Positions 7,127 through 15,075 are shown, counted from the first letter of the stretch. The stretch is DNA of 19,638 bases from Verrucomicrobiota bacterium (GCA_023447015.1 JAEXPG010000001.1:1-19638); one strand, 5' to 3'. Made by a program: numbers and translations. Notes: a model not told the origin generated them from the sequence alone.

Positions 7127-10036
7127 TCAGGAGGGTTCGCGGACGAGCCAGTTTCGCGGCGGCGCATACCAGAAGGAGACTTCTCCGACACGAAGATGCA
7201 CCGTGGGCACATCGCGTCCGCGCACCTCGATTAGGCGCTGTTCCGGACGGAACCGCCGGGAGAGCCAGTCGGGCCATCCGCTTCCACCGGTCACCAGCAC
7301 ATCGTACTGTGACATCTCCTCCGGGGTCGGAGCCACATCCGTGGCGGTGATCCCCATCGCAGTGCGCTTCCGGACAAACTCCGGCGCACCAAACGCCGTG
7401 ACCTTGCAGCCGCCGGCAGCGAGCATGACGCCCACCGCCATCGTCGCCGGAGCGAAATCAATCAGCGCCGCGGTGCCGCAGTTCTTGCCAAACGACAACA
7501 CTCGTTCGAGCGGACCCGCGGCGATTCCGCCATCGAAGATGCGGGCCACAGTGAGAGCCCGCAGGGGATCCCGCCCTTCGGGCACAACCGGGGAACGCGT
7601 CGGATCGACCGCCAGCACCTTGTCCGCCGGTATCCCAAGTTCGGCCAGTTGCTTCTCGATCTCGGCCCGGTACATGCTCGCGATCACGATGTAGCGATAG
7701 TCGATCGCGGCCAGTTCCGCCGGTGCCACCACCCGGATGCCATGAAGCAGAGTTCCTTGTTTGCGTCGGTCGTTGTCGGCAAAACACAGGATCATCTCCT
7801 TCCGCGGGACACGATCCAGCACCTGCAATCCTCCCGCTCCCGCCCCAAAGACAACCAGTCGATCGAACACATCCTGCATGTTGAGGACTCGGGTATCGGT
7901 GGCGAGATGCTGTCGCAACTGGTGGAGCCCCGTTTCCCCGGGCGACTCCGCCACCAGGACGCCGTCGCATTCCGGCAAGCCCAGTGTGCCGAGCGGCTGC
8001 ACCGGCTTTCCGAACAGTGTCTTCCCGCTCCACGACGGGTTCGCGTCGATGAACGCCACGATCTCGTGCCTCCGTCCCAGCGCCTCCGCGGCGAACTGCG
8101 CGACACGGCCGGCACCCAGGATCGCGAGGCGCCTGATGGAACCTAGTTCACCGGAAGCCAATCCGTTCGCCCCGACGAACTGCCCGGCGTAATCACGCTC
8201 GCGCAATGCCGTTTCCAACTGTTCGATCTGCTCCTGTTGGGCGAGCCCGGCGAACACATAGCCTGCAACCACCCTCGACATCCGCTCTGTATCCGACTCC
8301 CACTCTCGGCGGACCTGTTCCACGAGCGCCAACCGCTCCGCCGCAACTGCATCGCTCTGCCGGAGCACCTGCTGCAGACTCTGCACGGTCTCCTGGAGGT
8401 TGCGGTCGATCTGGTCGCCACGAGCCGCGCCGCGCGTGCGCCGATGGTTCACGGCGCGGAGTCCGTTGGCACAGCGGAAGGCATGATCCGTGATGATCGT
8501 CGCTTCGCGCAACCCGTCTCCGGCCTCGAAGGCGGACGGACACTCGGGATCGATTAGTATCTGGTCGAGGGGAACGCGACCAACCCGCTCATACGCGGCA
8601 AGTCCGCCCCGCCATGACTGCTCCGCGGCGCCCAGGTCCCCTCGCTGCCAGGCCAGCCACCCACCAAGGAACGCCGCTTCCACACATTTCGTCCCGAGAT
8701 GCGGCGCGAAGCGCAGGAAGTCCATCCCGGCGCAACGCACGAAACCAGCCTCCGCTTCCGGATAGCGTCCGGCCATGAGGTCGAGTTTCGCGGTCACGAA
8801 ACACAGGGAGATCTGCCAACGCCAGACGTGCGGATTCGGCGACGGAATCGTCGCGTACGCATCCAACCGCCTCCGCAGCGTCCCGTCGAGGGATCGGCCC
8901 TCCGCCAGCGCCTGATACGCAAGCACACACAGGGCTCCGCCGAAGTCCGCCGAATCCGGTGGGAAGCTGGCCACAATCCGCTCACCCAATTCGCGCAAAC
9001 CCGCGGCCGACCGCAACCGGAAGCGTCCGATCACGAACGCATGCATGAGCCAGGGATTCTCGTAGTGCTCGGCAAAATCCACAATCGCCGGCCGCGGCGT
9101 GGTTGGGGTGTGGAAAACCGTCTCGGCATACGGCACCGACTCGCCTCCCAGGGGCGTTCGCATCCACGACTCCCAACGCATCGGGTTGGCAACTCCGCAC
9201 GACACCTGCATCTCCGGGATCATCGACGGCCCCAATTGGACCGAAAGCGCGCCCGGGGTGTCCTTGTAGCCGATGAGGAACCGTCCACCGGGAATCAGCC
9301 GTCGCGCAAGTGCGGCCAGCGAAACGCTCGGGGCCGCATTGAAAATGACGATCAGATCGAACAGATCCCTCCGTCCGGGACCAATCGAACGCTCGGCCAG
9401 CCACTCCGGATCCTTCGCGTCCTCGTCGCGCAGATTCCCGACTCGACCGGCCTCGGTGGTCATCCACAAATGCCGCCACGAGGCCTGCGGCACCGGCCCG
9501 ACCAGGCCGACCTGATCATTTGGCCGCACGAAGCCGGCAACCCAGGTCCAGAATTGGGCGACCTCCGGGCTTGAACCACCATCTCGGTCCCCTGTCGCCG
9601 GCTGGCAAAGAATCAGCGGGAACGCCACATTCTCACGGGCATGCAGTGGGCCCAACGGATACTCCGCCCAACCTCCGGTCCGCACCCAATCAAGCAGGAC
9701 CGCACGGTCCACCGTCGCACCACCGCCCTGCGTTCCTCTCGTCGAACCCACCATCAGCCAGCGCATGCCGCCAAGCGCGAGTTCGGCCAACGGTCCCGAG
9801 TCCCTGCAGAAGTCCGGATCGATGATCACGACGGCATCGAAGGCTCCGCGCGTCTCGCCGGTCAGTTCCGCCATGGTACGCGTCTCGACCAGCAACGCCT
9901 TCTCGCGCAAGGATTGGAGCACGGGCCCGACCGACTCGCCAACCAACGCGACACGACCGAAGCAGTGCAGGGTCCAGCAACGCCCGAGCAACTGCAACAG
10001 GCGATGTCCTTCGGCTGTTTGATAGAAGTCGTTCAT
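7127..10036 (-). CDS. 969-aa mosaic protein: degenerate SAM-MTase-like modules, helical repeats, coiled coil, two Rossmann repeats
   Basis: No single family recognised. Visible parts: residues ~25-135, a Rossmann-like unit (VALVGESVG, FDAVVIIDPDF); ~170-270, a second resembling a methyltransferase core that has lost its SAM loop (VGLVGPVPQ, FDLIVIFNAAP at 226-235, RLIPGGRFLIGYKD at 246-259); ~380-500, TPR-like helices (LMAGRYPEAEAGF, LAWQRGDLGAAEQSW); ~541-618, a predicted coiled coil rich in E/Q/R; ~635-719 and ~726-811, two units of the same Rossmann repeat as in the three-repeat neighbour (ILGAGRVAQFAA; VVFGAGAGGLQVL, FADNDRRKQGT, IASMYRAEIEKQL); ~828-969, a third methyltransferase-like fold (VLSFGKNCGTAALI, YDVLVTGGSGW). 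Start at 10036 is supported by GGGAG 7 nt upstream and an ATGA overlap with the preceding gene. Soluble, no signal peptide. Scaffold or sugar-binding role is inference. Confidence 0.7.
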   Translation of the reverse strand: MNDFYQTAEGHRLLQLLGRCWTLHCFGRVALVGESVGPVLQSLREKALLVETRTMAELTGETRGAFDAVVIIDPDFCRDSGPLAELALGGMRWLMVGSTRGTQGGGATVDRAVLLDWVRTGGWAEYPLGPLHARENVAFPLILCQPATGDRDGGSSPEVAQFWTWVAGFVRPNDQVGLVGPVPQASWRHLWMTTEAGRVGNLRDEDAKDPEWLAERSIGPGRRDLFDLIVIFNAAPSVSLAALARRLIPGGRFLIGYKDTPGALSVQLGPSMIPEMQVSCGVANPMRWESWMRTPLGGESVPYAETVFHTPTTPRPAIVDFAEHYENPWLMHAFVIGRFRLRSAAGLRELGERIVASFPPDSADFGGALCVLAYQALAEGRSLDGTLRRRLDAYATIPSPNPHVWRWQISLCFVTAKLDLMAGRYPEAEAGFVRCAGMDFLRFAPHLGTKCVEAAFLGGWLAWQRGDLGAAEQSWRGGLAAYERVGRVPLDQILIDPECPSAFEAGDGLREATIITDHAFRCANGLRAVNHRRTRGAARGDQIDRNLQETVQSLQQVLRQSDAVAAERLALVEQVRREWESDTERMSRVVAGYVFAGLAQQEQIEQLETALRERDYAGQFVGANGLASGELGSIRRLAILGAGRVAQFAAEALGRRHEIVAFIDANPSWSGKTLFGKPVQPLGTLGLPECDGVLVAESPGETGLHQLRQHLATDTRVLNMQDVFDRLVVFGAGAGGLQVLDRVPRKEMILCFADNDRRKQGTLLHGIRVVAPAELAAIDYRYIVIASMYRAEIEKQLAELGIPADKVLAVDPTRSPVVPEGRDPLRALTVARIFDGGIAAGPLERVLSFGKNCGTAALIDFAPATMAVGVMLAAGGCKVTAFGAPEFVRKRTAMGITATDVAPTPEEMSQYDVLVTGGSGWPDWLSRRFRPEQRLIEVRGRDVPTVHLRVGEVSFWYAPPRNWLVREPS

Positions 10037-12144
10037 TCGGCAGCTCCCATATCCGGGATCACGTCCACCGGCGCCCCACCCGCCCGGGTGAACGCCTCGG
10101 CCCGCAGTTCCGCAAGCGGGTCCGAAACAAGCGCCCGCTGCCACCACTGCGCCGCAGCCGACTGATCGCCCAACCGCGCGTGGATCAGCGCCCGGTAGAA
10201 ACAGCGGGAGTTGCTCGGCCACGTCCGATCGAAGAAATGGGGATCAGACTTGTCGAGACGCCGCAGCGCCTCCGCAGGCCGGATCACATCGCTGGAGCAA
10301 AGAGCCTGAGCGCAGATCATCCCCAGCGCGCGGGCCGCCTCGGTGGGCCAGTCGGCAAGCTGGAACGGTTCCCACAGTTCCCTCGCCAACTCTTCGCATC
10401 CACGCAGCCAGGCCATCACGGCCAACCACGAGTTCTGCTCAGGGGTTCCAACAAGGAGTCCGAGGAGCTCCCGCGCCTTGGGCACATCGCCGAGGCAGAG
10501 CGCCCCATTCACCGAGAACGCCCGGGCCGAAGCACCAATCGCTTCCTCATGGCGGTCGACCTGGCCAAGCCACCAAGCCAAGGCGCCCGGAGGGAGCGGA
10601 GCCCGCGCATTCTCCTGCGCATTGGCGGTCCAGGCACGCAGCACTCCGTTGAGCGCGAACAGAACCGAGGAAGGCCGCCGCCGCGCCAACTCCTCGATTT
10701 CACACTCGGCGGTCGCAAAGTCCCCGAGCGCACCCGCCATCCGGGCATGCTCCAACAACCACTCCAGGCTGGCGGGATTGGCCCGCCGTGCCGCCGCCAT
10801 CACGGCACAGGCATCGCTCGCAACGGACCAACGCCAACCGAACACATAACAGTCGCAGCCGCCGGCCCACAACACGTAGCCCAGTTCGCCCGAACCATGT
10901 TCGATCCCCCATCGGCGCGCGGTTGTCACCCAATCGGGAGCCACTGCGACCAGATCGGAGACCAGCCCGAAGATCGCAGGGGTTGGAGCCCCGGCCAATC
11001 GAAGCCAGAGCGCAGCGTCCGCGCCGACAGTCGCGGGTGACGCCAGCAACGCGGGCAGGGCATCATCCCCCACTACCCTCGCCCACGATGTGGCCAACCC
11101 GGCCCGCCGCGGATGATGCATCCTCCGGTGCAACGCGAACAACACGTCCACTGCCAGCAAACCCGCATCCCGGCCGCACTCGTGGTTCAGGTTCAAGATC
11201 GCACTGCGCCACGACGCCCAAGAGAAGAGCGGCACCGCCGGCGACACACCGCTCGGCCCTGCCAACAACAGTCGGTTGAGTTCCCGCATCCAAGGACCAA
11301 TCGGGCCCGACTCGGGCACAGCCGGGATCTGTTGCGATCGGCCGCCCATGATCGACCGTCGGATTGATCCCCCAGCCGTCCCGGCGATCACCAGAACGCA
11401 GCCGGCCGCGGCAGCCAAGCGCTCCGCGAGCCCCGCCAACACGATATCCCGGGTGCAAAGCACCAGACGCACCGAGTCTGATGCCGCTGTGGCAACGGCC
11501 ACGGCCTTCGCCAACTCCGTCCGAGGGAGCCGAACCACGGATCCGCCATGCGCTGAGGCAAGCGGTCGCACCATCGGATCCACCAGCCAGTCCGGCACGC
11601 TCGCATCGACCGCGATCACCACCGGTGTCCGCTTCGGCGCAGCGTCCACCGCAGTTCCACTCGCCGGCAGCCATACCAAAGGATACCGCGCCAACATGGA
11701 CCACCAAGGCCCCGGAACGCCTTCGTCGGACAGGAGGTCGGACAGAACCCAATCTGGACTCCATGAAGCCACCGCAATCTGCGTGGTCTCAGTCCAACGG
11801 CTGGCTGGTCCCGGAAAGATCGCCCAACGGCCGCCAAAATCCGCACGCCAAACCGGCGGTGCAGGCGGATCCCCGGCACACAGGACAAGCCAGAGATCCA
11901 CTGCGATGCCTTCCGGGGGGGCGGACTCCGCCTCCTCTCCTGCCCACACAACCATCGCGTCTGGCATCTGTTTCCAGAACAACACGGCCGCGAGTGGCAA
12001 CAGTGACGTTCCCTGCGGACACCAGAACCCGACCCGTACGCGCGGATCGCCGTTCCCCCGCTTCGCATCGCAGGTCACCAGACGATGCGATTCCTCGTCA
12101 GCCGCTGCAGGCCCAGACGGCGCTGTCGTTGGGGGTTGGCACAT
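10033..12144 (-). CDS. 703-aa orphan protein with C-terminal TPR-like helical repeats, first gene of the sigma-54 operon
   Basis: I do not recognise this protein. Residues ~35-300 alternate hydrophobic strands and helices (VRVGFWCPQGTSLLPLAAV, VDLWLVLCAG, TPVVIAVDAS, VRLVLCTRDIVLAGLAERL, CVLVIAG), as in an alpha/beta or GT-B-like domain, without catalytic motifs that I can name. From ~450 it becomes helical and Ala/Trp-rich, ending in a TPR-like pair (CFYRALIHARLGDQSAAAQWWQRALVSDP). No signal peptide or membrane span is evident. The ATG at 12144 lacks an SD; the first ~35 residues are polar and low-complexity, and an in-frame GTG about 22 codons in is an alternative start. It is the promoter-proximal gene after the sigma-54 promoter at 12244-12260 and is coupled (ATGA) to the 969-aa gene. 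Flagellin transferase (FlmG-like TPR plus GT) is one hypothesis; unproven. Confidence 0.65.
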   Translation of the reverse strand: MCQPPTTAPSGPAAADEESHRLVTCDAKRGNGDPRVRVGFWCPQGTSLLPLAAVLFWKQMPDAMVVWAGEEAESAPPEGIAVDLWLVLCAGDPPAPPVWRADFGGRWAIFPGPASRWTETTQIAVASWSPDWVLSDLLSDEGVPGPWWSMLARYPLVWLPASGTAVDAAPKRTPVVIAVDASVPDWLVDPMVRPLASAHGGSVVRLPRTELAKAVAVATAASDSVRLVLCTRDIVLAGLAERLAAAAGCVLVIAGTAGGSIRRSIMGGRSQQIPAVPESGPIGPWMRELNRLLLAGPSGVSPAVPLFSWASWRSAILNLNHECGRDAGLLAVDVLFALHRRMHHPRRAGLATSWARVVGDDALPALLASPATVGADAALWLRLAGAPTPAIFGLVSDLVAVAPDWVTTARRWGIEHGSGELGYVLWAGGCDCYVFGWRWSVASDACAVMAAARRANPASLEWLLEHARMAGALGDFATAECEIEELARRRPSSVLFALNGVLRAWTANAQENARAPLPPGALAWWLGQVDRHEEAIGASARAFSVNGALCLGDVPKARELLGLLVGTPEQNSWLAVMAWLRGCEELARELWEPFQLADWPTEAARALGMICAQALCSSDVIRPAEALRRLDKSDPHFFDRTWPSNSRCFYRALIHARLGDQSAAAQWWQRALVSDPLAELRAEAFTRAGGAPVDVIPDMGAAE

Positions 12145-12176
12145 GGTTGGAAGGCCGGCGCATACCGCACGCGGGA

Positions 12177-12203
12177 GGATTTTTCCCCTCGCGAGGAAAA
12201 TCC
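12177..12203 (-). promoter_or_regulatory. long palindrome in the 5' leader of the 703-aa gene operon
   Basis: On the plus strand GGATTTTT (12177-12184) and AAAATCC (12197-12203) pair around the perfect 10-bp palindrome CCTCGCGAGG (12187-12196), giving a strong hairpin or a twofold DNA site. It lies between the predicted start of transcription (about 12234) and the ATG at 12144, so it is in the leader mRNA. Possible roles are mRNA stabiliser, regulator-binding site or attenuator. There is no U-tract after it in the transcribed direction. Confidence 0.55.
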
Positions 12204-12260
12204 TGCCGAAGTGACGGTATTTGGCCGTGGACGACCGCTATAATCGCAAGAAGCGTGCCG
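12195..12260 (-). repeat. copy A of a two-part promoter/leader element
   Basis: This stretch pairs with 19126-19190. The right ends are identical over 17 bp (12244-12260 versus 19174-19190). The left ends match at 13 of 14 bases (12195-12208 versus 19126-19139, plus-strand GGAAAATCCTGCCG versus GGAAAAACCTGCCG). The spacing between the two parts differs by only one base, while the intervening ~35 bases do not match. Confidence 0.7.
12244..12260 (-). promoter_or_regulatory. sigma-54 (RpoN) promoter for the 703-aa gene operon
   Basis: The minus strand reads CGGCACGCTTCTTGCGA. This fits the RpoN consensus TGGCACG-N4-TTGC, with GG at 12259-12258 and GC at 12247-12246, exactly 10 nt apart. Expected transcription start is about 12234, leaving a ~90-nt leader before the ATG at 12144. 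The second copy of the same 17 bases upstream of pseB supports function. An AAA+ enhancer-binding flagellar regulator would be required; none is encoded here. Confidence 0.78.
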
Positions 12261-12279
12261 AACGCGAATTCAGGCACGC
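12253..12279 (-). terminator. hairpin downstream of pseI, overlapping the sigma-54 promoter
   Basis: On the minus strand GCGTGCC (12279-12273) and GGCACGC (12259-12253) form a 7-bp stem with a 13-base loop, followed at once by TTCTT. It begins 11 bases after the pseI stop. It could be a weak intrinsic terminator for the pse operon that reuses the -24 box of the next promoter, or a coincidence of the -24 sequence having an inverted copy. Confidence 0.4.
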
Positions 12280-12289
12280 ACGACCGCGA

Positions 12290-13342
12290 CTACTTCGCCA
12301 CCATCCCCCACTCCAGCGGGGTGCCGGCGGCGAGATCGCGCGCGGCCTGGCGGCCATGGATCTCCGGCAAATGCCGAGGGTGCAGCCCGGAGGCGGGGCG
12401 CACCGAGCGGACGTTGTCGGGCCCGAAGATCTCCCCGGCCTTCATCGCGCGGGTGACGAAGAGCGAGCGCCGGAAGCGGCGGCTCTCCGCCTCGGCCGGT
12501 GTCGCCTCGTAGCACACGCCGCCCAACGCCGCCTCCGTGGTGCGGATCGCCTCGACCATCGCGGCAAACTCCGCGGGCTCCATCGAGAACGCGCTGTCCG
12601 GGCCCGGTTCGCGGCGATCGAGGGTGAAGTGTTTCTCGATGATCGCCGCCCCGAGGGCGACCGCGGCGACCGCGACGGTATGCCCCATCGAGTGGTCGGA
12701 CAATCCCGCCGGCACGCCGAAACGTCCGGCGAGGTCGGCGATCGTGCGCAGGTTCATCGACTCCGGCGGCGAGGGATACGCGCTCGTGCACTTCAACAGG
12801 GAAAGCTCGGTGCCGCCCGCCGCCCGGAACGCGCCTACCGCCTCGGTCACCTCCTCGAGCGTGCCCATGCCGGTCGAGAGAATCAGCGGCTTGCCGGTGC
12901 GCGCGACCTTCTGGATGAGGGGAATGTCCACCAGTTCGAACGACGCTATCTTGTACGCCGGCACCGCCATCGTCTCGAGGAAGTCCACCGCCGTGTGGTC
13001 GAACGGCGTGGAGAACAACGTCAGCCCGATCTCGTCGGCCAGAGCCTTGAGCTTCGGCTGCCAGTCCCACGGCGTGTAGGCCTCCTGGTAGAGCGAGTAG
13101 AGATCCCGGTGCGCCCACAGGCCGCCGCCGCCATGGCGGAACAGCGGCGAGTCGCTCTTCAGCGTGATCGTGTCGGGCGTGTAGGTCTGGAGCTTCACGG
13201 CGTCGGCCCCGGCGGATTTCGCCGCGCGCACCAGCTCCATCGCCCGTTCCAGCTTGCCGTTGTGGTTGGCCGAAACCTCGGCGATCACGTACGCCGGGCG
13301 ACCGGCGCCGATCCTGCGGCCGTTGATGACGATCTCGTTCAT
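12290..13342 (-). CDS. pseI: pseudaminic acid synthase PseI (NeuB/SpsE superfamily)
   Basis: 350-aa enzyme that condenses phosphoenolpyruvate with 6-deoxy-AltdiNAc to give pseudaminic acid in the cytoplasm. Seen: the TIM-barrel NeuB domain with AEVSANHNG (21-29), KLQTYTPDTITL (50-61), SDHSMGH (215-221) and EKHFTLDRREPGPDSAFS (236-253), then a C-terminal SAF/antifreeze-like domain (~290-348). The GLW...LY.LYQEAYTPWDW segment (~74-94) is the pattern that marks PseI rather than sialic or legionaminic acid synthases. Length is typical. Its ATG forms an ATGA overlap with the stop of the HAD gene (13339-13342). It is the last gene of the pse operon. Confidence 0.95.
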   Translation of the reverse strand: MNEIVINGRRIGAGRPAYVIAEVSANHNGKLERAMELVRAAKSAGADAVKLQTYTPDTITLKSDSPLFRHGGGGLWAHRDLYSLYQEAYTPWDWQPKLKALADEIGLTLFSTPFDHTAVDFLETMAVPAYKIASFELVDIPLIQKVARTGKPLILSTGMGTLEEVTEAVGAFRAAGGTELSLLKCTSAYPSPPESMNLRTIADLAGRFGVPAGLSDHSMGHTVAVAAVALGAAIIEKHFTLDRREPGPDSAFSMEPAEFAAMVEAIRTTEAALGGVCYEATPAEAESRRFRRSLFVTRAMKAGEIFGPDNVRSVRPASGLHPRHLPEIHGRQAARDLAAGTPLEWGMVAK

Positions 13343-14004
13343 GTGAGGAAAGCCTTCGCGTCGCGCAGGTCGTCCACGACGAGGTCAGCCTCGGTGGTTT
13401 CGCCGGCGGTGAACCAGCCGTAGCCGGTCTCGATCGTGCGGGCCACCCGCACCGTGCGCATACCCAGCGCCCGCGGCGCGGTGAAATCCTTGGCGGCGTC
13501 GTCGCCGACATACGCCGTTTCCCCGGGCGCCACGCCGAGCCGTTCAAGGCACACCCGGAAGCCCGTCGCCGCCGGTTTCGCCGCATGCGGGCCGATGTCG
13601 GCGGTGCAGACCACCGCGGCGAAACGCGAGGCCAGGCCGAGCGCGGCGATCTTGTTGTGCTGCGAGGTGGGATGTCCGTCGGTCACGATGCCGAGCGGCC
13701 CGCCGAGCGACGCGACCAACTCGGCCGCATCCGCATGCATCCGCAATCTCGGCGCGTGGGTCCGGTAGATGTGCAACAGCGCCTCGGGCGCGATCCGCGC
13801 GCCCCAACCATGCCGGGCGTGCAACTGGTCGAACACGCGCCCGCGGCCTTCGCTCCACAGGATCGACTCCATCTCCTCGGCAAGCGCGGAAGCCGACCCG
13901 CCGCACCGCGCGGCCAGATGCTCCGCCACGGCGCGGAAACCGCTCCGTACGAAGTCGGCCTCCGGATAGAGTGTCTGGTCCAGATCGAAGATCACCGCCC
14001 TCAT
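13339..14004 (-). CDS. HAD-superfamily hydrolase, putative phosphatase
   Basis: 221-aa haloacid-dehalogenase-type hydrolase, most likely a small-molecule phosphatase. Seen: motif I with nucleophile D7 and acid D9 in FDLDQTLY (6-13); motif II VTDG (107-110); motif III lysine K143 in AAKPAATGF; motif IV GDDAAKDF with D168/D169/D173. A helical cap lies between motifs I and II (~15-95), i.e. subclass I. The frame is open upstream to 14625, but that stretch lies over the ATP-grasp gene and is not protein-like. ATG 14004 begins the fold, has a GGAGGAGGAG purine tract upstream, and overlaps the ATP-grasp stop (ATGA, 14001-14004). Its position between ATP-grasp and pseI suggests a step in making or modifying the nonulosonic acid, but no such step is part of the textbook Pse pathway. 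Confidence 0.85.
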   Translation of the reverse strand: MRAVIFDLDQTLYPEADFVRSGFRAVAEHLAARCGGSASALAEEMESILWSEGRGRVFDQLHARHGWGARIAPEALLHIYRTHAPRLRMHADAAELVASLGGPLGIVTDGHPTSQHNKIAALGLASRFAAVVCTADIGPHAAKPAATGFRVCLERLGVAPGETAYVGDDAAKDFTAPRALGMRTVRVARTIETGYGWFTAGETTEADLVVDDLRDAKAFLT

Positions 14005-14954
14005 GGTTGCAGCTCCTCCTCCCGCCGGAACAGGTCGGTCGTATGGCGGAACATCCACAGTCCGGCCTCGTGGCGCCCGAGCCGCGACTCGATCCGCTCG
14101 CCGCGCACCATGCGCACCAGCCACTCGGGGGTCGGACAGCCGGCGGCGAAACCCAGCGCCGCGCCGCCGCCGAACCGGGGATTCACCTCGATGAAGCGGA
14201 TCAGTTCCGGCCCGCGGAAAGCCTGCACCGTCGCATGCGCCCGCAAGCACAGCGCGAGCACCAGCCGGCCCGCAGCCTCGGCAAGTTCGTCGTCCCGCAC
14301 GGGGCGGCCCACGACGGACTCCCCACCGGCCACGCGCACGCGTTCCCGCGGCACCGCCGAGACCAGCCGCCCGTCCCAGTCGCTGAAGACGTCGATGGTG
14401 AACTCCGGATCGGCCAGATACTCCTGCAGGACATCCTGCTCGGGATCGTAGCCGCGCCGGCCGAGCTCCTCCGCCGAGTCGATCCGCATCGCCCCATGCC
14501 CGGCCTGACCGCACCGCGGCTTCACGAACACCGGATAGCGCGCCGTCGCCGGGTCCGAGATCTCCGCCGGGGTGGCAAAGCCCATCGCGGCGCACACCGT
14601 CGCGAAACGGTGCTTGTCCTGGCATTGCGCCACCGCCTCCGGCGAACTCACCACCACCCGCACCCCGATGCGGAGAAAACGTTCGGCCGCGACGGCGAGC
14701 GGCGCCAGCTCCGCGTCACGCGTCGGCACGACCAGCGAGATCCGCTCGCGCCGGCACCACATCACGAGCCAGTCGACAAACTCCGGGGAGTCGCTGCGCG
14801 GGCACAGTTCCGCCGCGTCCGCCGCCTGCAGGGCGGCCGCGTGCCGGTCGCAGTCGAGCGCCCACACCTTGCCCCCGCCCACGGCGACAAGCGCGCGTTG
14901 AAACGCCTGCACCAGCCAGACCTTCCGGGATGCACTGAGGATCGCTACGTTCAT
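14001..14954 (-). CDS. ATP-grasp domain ligase (CarB-like)
   Basis: 317-aa ATP-grasp protein, expected to activate a carboxylate as acyl-phosphate and join it to an amine or similar nucleophile. Seen: an N-terminal pre-ATP-grasp Rossmann-like domain (NVAILSASRKVWLVQAF); the ATP-binding strand-loop VFVKPRCGQAGHG (142-154); LQEYLADPEFTIDVF (176-190); and the Mg-binding EVNPRFGGG (256-264). Start at 14954 is chosen because the fold begins there; the frame is open to 15086 but the added residues look non-coding. No good SD is seen for it. It follows pseG after a 121-bp gap and is coupled to the HAD gene. Such ATP-grasp/HAD pairs occur in nonulosonate and flagellar glycosylation loci; the substrate is unknown to me. 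Confidence 0.83.
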   Translation of the reverse strand: MNVAILSASRKVWLVQAFQRALVAVGGGKVWALDCDRHAAALQAADAAELCPRSDSPEFVDWLVMWCRRERISLVVPTRDAELAPLAVAAERFLRIGVRVVVSSPEAVAQCQDKHRFATVCAAMGFATPAEISDPATARYPVFVKPRCGQAGHGAMRIDSAEELGRRGYDPEQDVLQEYLADPEFTIDVFSDWDGRLVSAVPRERVRVAGGESVVGRPVRDDELAEAAGRLVLALCLRAHATVQAFRGPELIRFIEVNPRFGGGAALGFAAGCPTPEWLVRMVRGERIESRLGRHEAGLWMFRHTTDLFRREEELQP

Positions 14955-15075
14955 GGGAGGGATGCTCTCGCCGTGGCACAAACCGCCCCGCAACAGCTCG
15001 TCGGGGTGCATACCTGATACCGCAGACACCGCCCTTGGCGAGCGGCGCGACGCAAATGGACGGTGCACGGCCGAA

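Noticed and set aside
12239..12244. Perfect TATAAT on the plus strand
   Set aside because: No suitable -35 at 16-18 bp and no plus-strand gene follows; it points antisense into pseI.
14955..15075. 121-bp gap between pseG and the ATP-grasp gene, including TGGCAC at about 14970
   Set aside because: The TGGCAC is not followed by TTGC at sigma-54 spacing, and no convincing promoter or small gene is visible.
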